In this document: positions 1 to 5,875 of the stretch, in pieces
How the letters are laid out: each line of letters begins with the position of its first letter
Numbering within the stretch: position 1 is the first letter of the stretch
Assembly: GCA_900771045.1 (NCBI GenBank)
Contig: CAAGMM010000019.1
Span: 1-6,003 of the forward strand
DNA length: 6,003 nucleotides
DNA from: Bacteroidales bacterium
GTDB lineage: Bacteria; Bacteroidota; Bacteroidia; Bacteroidales; F082
Reading direction: 5' to 3'
The notes under the pieces: generated by a model
The model's database searches: none
Seen by the model: only the letters and a program-made list of their open reading frames with translations
What the model was told of the DNA's origin: nothing
Program-made: the position numbers and the translations under genes

Positions 1-22
1 AGTCAAACTGTCAAATCGTCTT

Positions 23-1138
23 TTAAAAGAACGGCATCTTGACGACGACGGCCTTGATGAGTTTCTCGCGGATCTTGATGAAGATTTCCGTCTCGGCCTT
101 GGAGTATTCGGCTCCGACGAGTGCCGTACCGATGTTCTTGCCTGTTGACGGTGACGGGCTCCCCGAGCGGACTTCGCCGATTTTGTTTCCGGCGGCGTCG
201 CACACCTCGTAGCCGTTGCGGGCTATTCCGCGGTCAACCATCTCAAATCCGACTATCTTGCGTTTCACGCCGGCCGCCTTCTGGGCGATGAGGAGCTCCT
301 TGTTGACGAAGACGTTGTTTTCGGCCTTCAGCTTGGTGATCCAGGCGAGAGGGGCTTCGAGTGGGCTGATGGTGTCGTCCATCTCGTGTCCGTAGAGGCA
401 GAAGCCTTTCTCAAGACGGAGTGTGTCGCGGCAGCCGAGTCCCGCTGGTTTGATTCCGAATTCGGCGCCGGCCTCGAAGACGGCGTCCCAAACCTTTTTG
501 GCGTGTGCGACCGGAATGTAGATTTCGCAGTCGCCGACTCCGGTGTAACCCGTCGTCGAGAAGATGATGTCGTCAACGCCGGCGAAGTTGATGATCTGGA
601 AAGTGTAGTATTCCATATCGACAACGTCAGCCTTGGTCAGCTTCTGCATGGCTTTCAGCGCGTTAGGACCCTGCACGGCGAGTTGCGCCCACTGTTCGCT
701 CTCGTTGAGGAAATCGACATTCGGGGTGAGGCCCATCTTGTCGGCTATCTGGCTCATCCACGCCCAGTCCTTGTCGATATTGGCCGCGTTGGGAACCATA
801 AACCATTCTTCCTCACTGACGCGGTAAACGAGCATGTCGTCAACGATACCGCCTTTGCCGTTGGGAAGGCAGGTGTATTGAACCTTGCCGTCGGTCAGGA
901 CGTCCACGTCGTTGACGGTGCAGTACTGCATAAAGGCTTTGGCCTTGGGGCCTTTCGCGCGAAATTCGCCCATGTGCGACACGTCGAAAACGCCGACGTT
1001 GTTGCGGACGTTGTTGTGTTCGGCGACCAATCCCTCATACTGAATCGGCATATCGTAGCCGGCAAACTCAGCCATTTTCGCTCCCAAATCATGATGAATC
1101 TGGTTGTAGGGAGTCTTTTTAAGTTCCGTGTTTTCCAT
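23..1138 (-). CDS. gcvT: Aminomethyltransferase, glycine cleavage system T-protein
   Basis: This 371-residue protein is the T-protein of the glycine cleavage system. It takes the aminomethyl group from the lipoyl arm of H-protein, releases ammonia and passes the one-carbon unit to tetrahydrofolate in the cytoplasm. Family signatures visible are FDVSHMGEF (51-59), GGIVDDMLVYR (96-106, the DD pair including the conserved catalytic aspartate), GYTG (197-200) followed by GDCEIY, GLGCRDTLRLEKG (233-245) and SGSPSPS in the C-terminal barrel (325-331). Length fits the usual ~360-370 residues. I chose the ATG at 1138 (MENTELKK). The frame stays open to a TTG at 1177, but that TTG lies inside the -7 promoter box, so it cannot be translated from that promoter. 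No Shine-Dalgarno sequence is seen; the leader is A/T-rich as is normal in Bacteroidetes. The gene is transcribed away from the five-gene cluster to its right. No other gcv gene is in the window. Confidence 0.97.
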   Translation of the reverse strand: MENTELKKTPYNQIHHDLGAKMAEFAGYDMPIQYEGLVAEHNNVRNNVGVFDVSHMGEFRAKGPKAKAFMQYCTVNDVDVLTDGKVQYTCLPNGKGGIVDDMLVYRVSEEEWFMVPNAANIDKDWAWMSQIADKMGLTPNVDFLNESEQWAQLAVQGPNALKAMQKLTKADVVDMEYYTFQIINFAGVDDIIFSTTGYTGVGDCEIYIPVAHAKKVWDAVFEAGAEFGIKPAGLGCRDTLRLEKGFCLYGHEMDDTISPLEAPLAWITKLKAENNVFVNKELLIAQKAAGVKRKIVGFEMVDRGIARNGYEVCDAAGNKIGEVRSGSPSPSTGKNIGTALVGAEYSKAETEIFIKIREKLIKAVVVKMPFF

Positions 1139-1174
1139 TTTATTGATTTTTAGAATAAATTTTCTTACAACCTG

Positions 1175-1182
1175 CAAAGATA
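1175..1182 (-). promoter_or_regulatory. -7 box of the gcvT promoter (TATCTTTG)
   Basis: Read on the minus strand this is TATCTTTG, an exact match to the Bacteroidetes primary sigma -7 consensus TAnnTTTG. It lies 36 bases upstream of the gcvT ATG, giving a leader of about 30 nt. No good -33 TTTG sits at the usual 19-21 nt distance; the nearest TTTG on this strand is 29 nt away. The -33 half is therefore weak or absent. Confidence 0.6.
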
Positions 1183-1229
1183 ATGATTTTTGCCGAATTT
1201 TTGTTTTTTGTCAAAAAAAATCAAAAACG

Positions 1230-1261
1230 TTGTGGTTTCTGAATAAAAATGTGTATCTTTG
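1230..1261 (+). promoter_or_regulatory. Promoter for the rightward five-gene cluster
   Basis: TATCTTTG at 1254-1261 matches the Bacteroidetes -7 consensus TAnnTTTG exactly. A GTTG/TTG around 1229-1232 can serve as a -33 element with a 21-nt spacer, which is a moderate match. The expected transcription start is near 1267, leaving a leader of about 37 nt before the ATG at 1304. That leader has a weak AAGGT/ACCTT pairing and an A/T palindrome (1290-1299), but nothing resembling a known riboswitch. Confidence 0.65.
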
Positions 1262-1303
1262 TAGTCGAAAAAGGTCTGTAGAACCTACCTTAAATTTAAA
1301 GAT

Positions 1304-2476
1304 ATGAAGAATAGAATTTCAAAATATGCCTTACTCCTCGTCATTGCGTGCGGCCTGCTCGCGTCGTGCGTAGATAGAAAAGCCCGCAACAATGAGTTCG
1401 ACGCGCCGAATATCCCGCCTCTGCCGGTCGGGACGCTCTATTCCGTGCGTAATCTGCTCGATATGTTCAGTGAGAACGGGAACCGTCCGGTGAAGATAAC
1501 CGACACGGCGTCAGTCTGCGCTATCGTCACAGCCGACGAGACATCCGGCAATCTTTACAAGGCGGCCTTCATCACTGACGGCACTGCCTCTATCGAACTT
1601 TATATGGAATCGACAAGCGGTCTCCGCATAGGCGACTCCATACGTGTCTATCTCAACGGCGCGACAGTGTCGGAATACAGCGGGACACCGCAGATTCAGG
1701 ACCTCGATCCGAACAACATCACGATTCTGAAAAACGGCTGCGAAGTCAATGCTATTGAGTTGTCAATCAGTGATATAAGCGAATTTGACAAGCATATCTG
1801 CGAACTCGTCAGATTTGACGATGTAGAGTTCAAAGAAGATGATTTGGGTAAGCCGTACGCCGATTCCGCAGGATACGGCTCGAGGATAATCAACGACTGC
1901 GAAGGCACAAGTCAGGTGACGGTGAGGACGAGCAACTACGCGTCTTTTGCGAAACAGACGATACCGAGCGGCAACGGCAGCATAACCGGCATTTTGACGA
2001 AATACAAAAGCGGCAGCAATGTGACATGGCAACTCGTTCTGCGCTCACCGTCGGAAGTCGTTTTCGACAACGCGCGCTGCTTCGGAACGGGCGACGGCAC
2101 GGAAGAAAATCCGTATGACGTCAGGGCTCTGCAGTCTCATCAAGGTGAAAATGGGAAATGGACTCGCGGCTATATCGTCGGAAGCTCGAAAAGCCGTGAT
2201 ATTCAGTCCGCCGAAGATATAACATGGTCCGCCCCGTTCAACGAAGAACTTAATTCGTCGAACGTCATAATCGCCGACGCTCCTGACGAGGACGACATCA
2301 GCCGCTGCGCAATAGTGCTTCTGCCGTCAAATTCAAACATTCTTGAAGCTGTCAACCTGCACGATCATCCGGAAAATTTGGGCAAAAAACTCAACGTTAA
2401 AGGTGATTTGAAGATGACATACAATATTGAAGGAACGAGAGCCGTTTATGACGGACAATTTCATCTTGGTGAATAA
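1304..2476 (+). CDS. DUF5689/DUF6359-type surface or periplasmic lipoprotein
   Basis: This 390-residue protein is a predicted lipoprotein. A basic start (MKNRISK) is followed by a hydrophobic stretch (8-19) and a lipobox LLASC, with Cys22 as the acylation site. No clear acidic Bacteroidetes surface-export signal follows the cysteine, so periplasmic versus surface location is open. Two globular parts can be seen. Residues ~40-255 resemble DUF5689, with an OB-fold-like pattern (YKAAFITDGTASIELYM, then GDSIRVYLNGATV). Residues ~262-385 resemble DUF6359, with GTGDGTEENPYDVRAL, then GKWTRGYIVGS, NVIIAD, and NLGKKLNVKGDL near the end. Both domains recur in Bacteroidetes secreted proteins; the molecular function is unknown and sugar or nucleic acid binding is only a guess from the fold. 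It is first in the cluster, 19 bp before the glycosyltransferase gene. The domain names come from remembered patterns, not from a search. Confidence 0.88.
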   Translation: MKNRISKYALLLVIACGLLASCVDRKARNNEFDAPNIPPLPVGTLYSVRNLLDMFSENGNRPVKITDTASVCAIVTADETSGNLYKAAFITDGTASIELYMESTSGLRIGDSIRVYLNGATVSEYSGTPQIQDLDPNNITILKNGCEVNAIELSISDISEFDKHICELVRFDDVEFKEDDLGKPYADSAGYGSRIINDCEGTSQVTVRTSNYASFAKQTIPSGNGSITGILTKYKSGSNVTWQLVLRSPSEVVFDNARCFGTGDGTEENPYDVRALQSHQGENGKWTRGYIVGSSKSRDIQSAEDITWSAPFNEELNSSNVIIADAPDEDDISRCAIVLLPSNSNILEAVNLHDHPENLGKKLNVKGDLKMTYNIEGTRAVYDGQFHLGE

Positions 2477-2495
2477 GTGATTTAATTGATTGAAA

Positions 2496-3239
2496 ATGAA
2501 GGAGAATCTTGTAATAATACCGACATACAACGAGAAGGAAAACATAGAGAGGATAATTCGTTACGTCTTCAACCTGCCGATGCAGTTCGATATTCTCATC
2601 ATCGAAGACGGCAGCCCGGACGGTACCGCCGATATTGTGAAACGTCTGATGCGGGAGTTCCCCGACAGACTCCATATCATTGAGAGGAAAGGCAAGTTAG
2701 GGCTCGGAACGGCTTATATCACCGGTTTTAAATGGGCGTTAGAACGTGATTATCAGTATATTACCGAAATGGATGCCGATTTCTCGCATAATCCCGACGA
2801 CCTCATCCGCCTGCACGACGCTTGCGCCAACGGTGCTGATGTAGCTGTCGGCTCACGCTATAAAACCGGCGTCAACGTGGTCAACTGGCCTATGGGGCGC
2901 GTCCTGATGTCGTATTACGGCTCCGCATACGTCCGACTCGTCACCAGAATGAAGGTGAGGGACACCACCGCGGGCTTCGTGTGCTATACCAGAAAAGTCC
3001 TCGAGACAATCGACCTCGACCGCGTCAAGTTCAAGGGATACGCCTTTCAGATAGAGATGAAATACTCCGCGTGGAAACTCGGCTTTAAGATTGAGGAAGT
3101 GCCAATCGTCTTCACCGACCGCGTCGAAGGCACCTCGAAAATGTCGGGCGGCATATTCCGCGAAGCCGTCTTCGGCGTGATGAACCTGCGCTGGAGGGGT
3201 ATGACGGGAAAAATAAAACCGAGGCAGGCCGATAAATGA
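2496..3239 (+). CDS. Family 2 glycosyltransferase, polyprenol-phosphate mannosyltransferase (DPM1-like)
   Basis: This 247-residue GT-A fold enzyme most resembles dolichol/polyprenol-phosphate mannose synthase. That enzyme moves a hexose, usually mannose from GDP-mannose, onto a polyprenyl phosphate at the inner face of the cytoplasmic membrane. Motifs in order are PTYNE (9-13), EDGSPDGT (37-44), KLGLGTAY (67-74), the metal-binding MDADFSHNP (92-100, DAD at 93-95), VGSRY (118-122), DTTAGF (156-161), GYAFQIE (181-187) and FTDRVEGTSKM (206-216). It ends without C-terminal membrane helices, so it resembles the soluble DPM1 type more than membrane-anchored GtrB-type enzymes. The ATG at 2496 gives MKENLVIIPT, a normal start for the family; an in-frame TTG two codons earlier is less likely. 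Its stop overlaps the dihydroorotase start (ATGA). The donor and acceptor cannot be read from sequence; supplying lipid-linked mannose for protein or envelope glycosylation is an inference. Confidence 0.92.
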   Translation: MKENLVIIPTYNEKENIERIIRYVFNLPMQFDILIIEDGSPDGTADIVKRLMREFPDRLHIIERKGKLGLGTAYITGFKWALERDYQYITEMDADFSHNPDDLIRLHDACANGADVAVGSRYKTGVNVVNWPMGRVLMSYYGSAYVRLVTRMKVRDTTAGFVCYTRKVLETIDLDRVKFKGYAFQIEMKYSAWKLGFKIEEVPIVFTDRVEGTSKMSGGIFREAVFGVMNLRWRGMTGKIKPRQADK

Positions 3240-4591
3240 TGTTCGTCGTAAAAAACGCAAATATCGTCAACGAAGGTGAAGTCTTCAAAGGAACCGTCGT
3301 CGTGAAAGACGAGCGTATCGAGAAGGTTATCCGTGGAAATGATGACGGTTTTTGTCTTAATAATGCTGATTGTCAGTGTATTGATGCCAAGGATTGTTAT
3401 CTTGTCCCGGGCGTTATTGATGAACACGTGCATTTCCGCGAGCCGGGCTTGACAGGCAAGGCCGACATCCAAAGTGAAAGCCGCGCGGCAGCGGCAGGAG
3501 GCATCACGTCTTTTATGGAGATGCCTAATACCGTGCCTAACGCGTTGACAATGAGTTTGTTAGAAGATAAATTCAAAATCGCGGAAGAAAAATCACTGAT
3601 AAATTTCTCGTTTTATCTCGGCGCCTCGAACGATAACATTGACGAGATAGCGAAAGTGATTCCGGCTGATGTCTGCGGCATTAAGCTGTTTATGGGTTCA
3701 AGCACCGGTAATATGCTCGTTGACAATGACTTATCTCTCGCACGCATCTTTGCGGAGTCGCCTTGTCTGATAGCCGCACATTGCGAAGACGAGTCAATAA
3801 TCAGAAAAAACACGGCGTTTTTTAAGGAAAGATACGGTAGCGGTGCTCCGGCTTCGATTCATCCGCTTGTCAGAGATGAGGAAGCCTGCTACAGATCGTC
3901 GGCGCGTGCCGTGGAACTTGCCGACAAATACGGTGCGAGGCTTCATGTGACCCATATCTCGACAGAAAGGGAACTTAGTCTTTTTGATAGTCGTAAAGCA
4001 TTGAAAGACAAGAAGATAACTGCCGAGACGTGCGTTCATTATCTTCATTTCAGTGATGCGGATTATCAAAAATTCGGGTTCAGGATAAAATGCAATCCGG
4101 CCATTAAGACTGCGAGAGACCGTGAAGCTTTAATCGGAGGCGTGAAGTCGGGGCTTATCGACACCATCGCCACCGACCACGCGCCGCACAGGGTGGAGGA
4201 GAAGTTCGTCAGCGACTATTTCAAATGCCCGTCCGGATTCCCCTCCGTGCAGCATTCCCTTCCGCTGATGCTTGAAATGTGCCGCAATAAAGTGCTTGAT
4301 ATAGAGACAGTTGTGACGAAAATGGCTCATAATCCGGCAATTTTGTACCAAATCAAAGACAGAGGCTTTATCAGGGAGGGGTTTTATGCCGATTTCGCCA
4401 TTGTGAATCCAAAAAAAGAGACGGTTGTTTCAAAAGACAACATTTTGTACAAATGCGGCTGGTCGCCATACGAGGGAACGGTTTTGCATAACACCGTCAC
4501 TCATACGTTTGTAAACGGGAATCTCGTGTTCGCCGATGGCGTTTTTGATGAAAACAATAAGGGTAAAAGATTGAAATTCAATAGGATATGA
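3236..4591 (+). CDS. pyrC: Dihydroorotase (cyclic amidohydrolase)
   Basis: This 451-residue metal-dependent amidohydrolase most likely interconverts carbamoyl-aspartate and dihydroorotate, the third step of pyrimidine synthesis, in the cytoplasm. Visible active-site features are DEHVHFREPG (62-71; metal ligands His64 and His66, substrate Arg68), MEMPNT (94-99), GIKLFMGSS (148-156; Lys150 at the place of the carboxylated bridging lysine), AHCED (181-185; His182), HVTHIST (237-243; His240), CNPAIK (286-291) and ATDHAPH (312-318; Asp314). Length and motifs fit class I dihydroorotases and also the related allantoinases and hydantoinases. The long MPNT motif, the HAPH motif and the Bacteroidales context favour dihydroorotase. 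The start is ATGATG: the first ATG overlaps the previous stop by 4 bases, and the second (3239) would give a protein one residue shorter. The end overlaps the next gene by 4 bases, which implies translational coupling on both sides. Confidence 0.92.
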   Translation: MMFVVKNANIVNEGEVFKGTVVVKDERIEKVIRGNDDGFCLNNADCQCIDAKDCYLVPGVIDEHVHFREPGLTGKADIQSESRAAAAGGITSFMEMPNTVPNALTMSLLEDKFKIAEEKSLINFSFYLGASNDNIDEIAKVIPADVCGIKLFMGSSTGNMLVDNDLSLARIFAESPCLIAAHCEDESIIRKNTAFFKERYGSGAPASIHPLVRDEEACYRSSARAVELADKYGARLHVTHISTERELSLFDSRKALKDKKITAETCVHYLHFSDADYQKFGFRIKCNPAIKTARDREALIGGVKSGLIDTIATDHAPHRVEEKFVSDYFKCPSGFPSVQHSLPLMLEMCRNKVLDIETVVTKMAHNPAILYQIKDRGFIREGFYADFAIVNPKKETVVSKDNILYKCGWSPYEGTVLHNTVTHTFVNGNLVFADGVFDENNKGKRLKFNRI

Positions 4592-5079
4592 AAAGGTTGC
4601 GTTATTTGACAATGATTATGGCGGTTATGGCTGTCGCTTGTGCTACATCGTGCGGCAGAAGCCCGGAACACGTCAATGAATCGGTCGTTGTGGAGCGTTA
4701 TTCCGACAGCACGGCCTGCACGATATGGAAGTACGACTCGCTCGGCGTGGCTTTCTGGGAGATGCGTCTTCACGAGGGCGGCAAGGGCGTTATGGCCGAA
4801 GGCCCTCTGAAAAACGGTATGCGCGAAGGCCGTTGGAAAGGTTATTTCCCCACCGGCGAACTTATGAGCGAGGGACGTTTCGTCGATGGGAAACGCGAGG
4901 GCGAAGGCAGGATTTACTTCATAAGCGGAGTCGTGAGCCAAATCAATCATTACCACGAGGGGAAACCGTGCGGAATGTGGACTTATTTCGCTGATGACGA
5001 GTCGCATACCGTCGTCAATGTGCGCGATTACGATGCATTAAATGCCGAAAGAGCTAAGACTAAAGAAGCGCAGCAGTGA
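4588..5079 (+). CDS. Small MORN-repeat lipoprotein
   Basis: This 163-residue protein is a predicted lipoprotein. A basic start (MKRLR) and a hydrophobic segment (6-19) lead to ATSC with Cys22 as the likely acylated residue; Cys18 (AVAC) is a less typical alternative. The middle carries about three copies of a MORN_2-like repeat of ~22 residues: 69-91 (EGPLKNGMREGRWKGYFPTG), 92-113 (EGRFVDGKREGEGRIYF) and a degenerate third at 114-135 (YHEGKPCGMWTYF). Such repeats form short beta-hairpins in bacterial envelope proteins; no specific role is established. The tail (150-163) is charged and probably flexible. Its start overlaps the dihydroorotase stop (ATGA) and its stop shares one base with the tadA start, so it is embedded in the operon. 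The function is unknown. Confidence 0.88.
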   Translation: MKRLRYLTMIMAVMAVACATSCGRSPEHVNESVVVERYSDSTACTIWKYDSLGVAFWEMRLHEGGKGVMAEGPLKNGMREGRWKGYFPTGELMSEGRFVDGKREGEGRIYFISGVVSQINHYHEGKPCGMWTYFADDESHTVVNVRDYDALNAERAKTKEAQQ

Positions 5080-5522
5080 TGTTTTTCAGTTGTTTTTCAG
5101 ACGAAAACTATATGAGGCGGGCCCTTGACGAGGCCGAAATAGCCGCATCGGAAGACGAAGTCCCAATCGGAGCCGTCGTCGTCTGCAATGACAAAATAAT
5201 CGCCAAGGCGCATAATCAGACCGAGAGGCTTCACGATGTGACGGCTCACGCCGAGATGCTCGCGGTAACGGAGGCGTCGAACTATCTCGGGGCGAAGTAT
5301 CTTGAAGACTGCACGCTGTATGTCACTTTGGAACCGTGCGTGATGTGTGCCGGCGCACTGGCTCATTCGCATATAAAGAAGGTCGTCTGGGCGTGCGATG
5401 ACGAAAAAAACGGATTTTCAAAGCACGGCAGTCTGCTTCATCCGAAGACGGAAGTCGCAAAAGGCATCCTCGCCGACGAATGCGGAACGCTGTTGAAGGC
5501 TTTTTTCGAAAAAAAACGCTGA
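5079..5522 (+). CDS. tadA: tRNA-specific adenosine deaminase TadA
   Basis: This 147-residue zinc deaminase converts the wobble adenosine (A34) of tRNA-Arg(ACG) to inosine. Numbered from the ATG at 5079, the catalytic HAE is 57-59 (His57 zinc ligand, Glu59 proton shuttle) and PCVMC is 86-90 (Cys87 and Cys90 zinc ligands). VPIGAVVV (28-35), AHNQTE (44-49) and GALAHSHIKKVVWA (92-105) follow the TadA pattern; the last distinguishes it from cytidine and guanine deaminases. Length matches the usual 145-170 residues. I prefer ATG 5079 over the in-frame GTG at 5076 because it forms the TGATG stop-start junction with the previous gene. The 3' end has a run of eight A's (5509-5516) inside a T6-CG-A8 stretch, which is low complexity but keeps the frame. 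It is the last gene of the cluster; no clear hairpin-plus-U-tract terminator follows. Confidence 0.96.
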   Translation: MFFSCFSDENYMRRALDEAEIAASEDEVPIGAVVVCNDKIIAKAHNQTERLHDVTAHAEMLAVTEASNYLGAKYLEDCTLYVTLEPCVMCAGALAHSHIKKVVWACDDEKNGFSKHGSLLHPKTEVAKGILADECGTLLKAFFEKKR

Positions 5523-5586
5523 AAGTGGCTCATATGTTATAGGTTGGTTCAGGTGGGTTCAACAAATTTTGAAAAAAAATAAAAAT

Positions 5587-5617
5587 TTTGTATTTTTATA
5601 AAAAAAACGTATCTTTG
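5587..5617 (+). promoter_or_regulatory. Consensus Bacteroidetes promoter with no obvious gene
   Basis: TTTG at 5587-5590, a spacer of exactly 19 nt, and TATCTTTG at 5610-5617 match the known Bacteroidetes promoter pattern TTTG-N19-TAnnTTTG at every defined position. It is the best promoter in the window. Transcription would start near 5624 and run rightward. The nonamer AAACGTATC overlaps the -7 box (5605-5613) and recurs just past the start site (5624-5632), 19 nt apart; this could be chance or a protein-binding pair. Confidence 0.75.
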
Positions 5618-5623
5618 GAGCAG

Positions 5624-5835
5624 AAACGTATCGAAACGGTCTTCGATTTTGGAGGCTGGCGGTATCGGGTACGGCCTTATAGGGCGGATTATTGGGTTCT
5701 ATGCCGCCTGTGAGGTTGAAAATGAATTAATAGAACTCACCATAAGTCAAGAGTTATCAACGGCAATGTCGATTACGATAAGTTACATTAAGGCGGCATT
5801 TATAAATACCGTATTTATATTTCAAAAAAAGTGAG
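5624..5835 (+). ncRNA. Candidate structured RNA or long leader
   Basis: This stretch follows the consensus promoter at 5587-5617 and has no ATG-initiated frame of useful length. Several exact complementary segments can be seen: ATCGAA/TTCGAT (5630-5635 with 5642-5647, 6-nt loop); AGGC/GCCT (5653-5656 with 5674-5677); GGCGG/CCGCC (5683-5687 with 5704-5708); GTTCTAT/ATAGAAC (5696-5702 with 5730-5736); GTGAG/CTCAC (5710-5714 with 5736-5740); and ATGCCGCCT/AGGCGGCAT (5701-5709 with 5791-5799). Some of these exclude each other. I do not recognise tmRNA, SRP RNA, RNase P RNA, 6S RNA or a known riboswitch. The ends are guesses: the left from the promoter, the right from where the A/T palindrome ends. 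It may instead be the 5' leader of a gene outside the window. Confidence 0.3.
5801..5819. repeat. A/T-rich perfect palindrome (9-bp arms)
   Basis: TATAAATAC and GTATTTATA flank a single C, so the 19-bp site is perfectly symmetrical about its centre. In RNA it could form a 7-bp A-U stem with a 5-nt loop (ACCGT), too weak for a good terminator. As DNA it has the form of a dimeric-protein binding site. It lies just after the candidate RNA and before the larger palindrome. Confidence 0.4.
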
Positions 5836-5875
5836 TACTGAAAAAAGAACCCACTTTAGAAGCTGTTTTGATTTG

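Noticed and set aside
386..1153. 255-codon open frame on the plus strand opposite gcvT
   Set aside because: It lies inside the clearly real gcvT on the other strand and shows no recognisable motif; it is a by-product of gcvT codon bias.
1139..1177. Upstream extension of gcvT by 13 codons from a TTG
   Set aside because: The TTG falls inside the -7 promoter box, and the extension (MQVVRKFILKINK) is not part of the family's N-terminus.
4501..5007. 168-codon minus-strand frame across the dihydroorotase/MORN lipoprotein junction
   Set aside because: It overlaps two well-supported plus-strand genes and has no family features or promoter of its own.
5501..5516. T6-CG-A8 run at the 3' end of tadA as a slippage site
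   Set aside because: The zero frame gives a sensible TadA C-terminus and the shifted frames offer no meaningful extension, so programmed slippage is not supported.
5543..5580. Possible terminator after tadA
   Set aside because: The stem is only four bases (GTTG/CAAC) and is followed by mixed A/T sequence, not a U-tract.
5743..5765. GTTATCAAC motif resembling part of a Cas9 tracrRNA
   Set aside because: The match is only nine bases, with no CRISPR repeat, cas gene or anti-repeat in the window.
5649..5834. 61-codon frame starting with TTG downstream of the orphan promoter
   Set aside because: It has no ATG near its start, no recognisable domain, and overlaps the paired segments; it contains no more than a short frame expected by chance. 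A small protein cannot be fully excluded.
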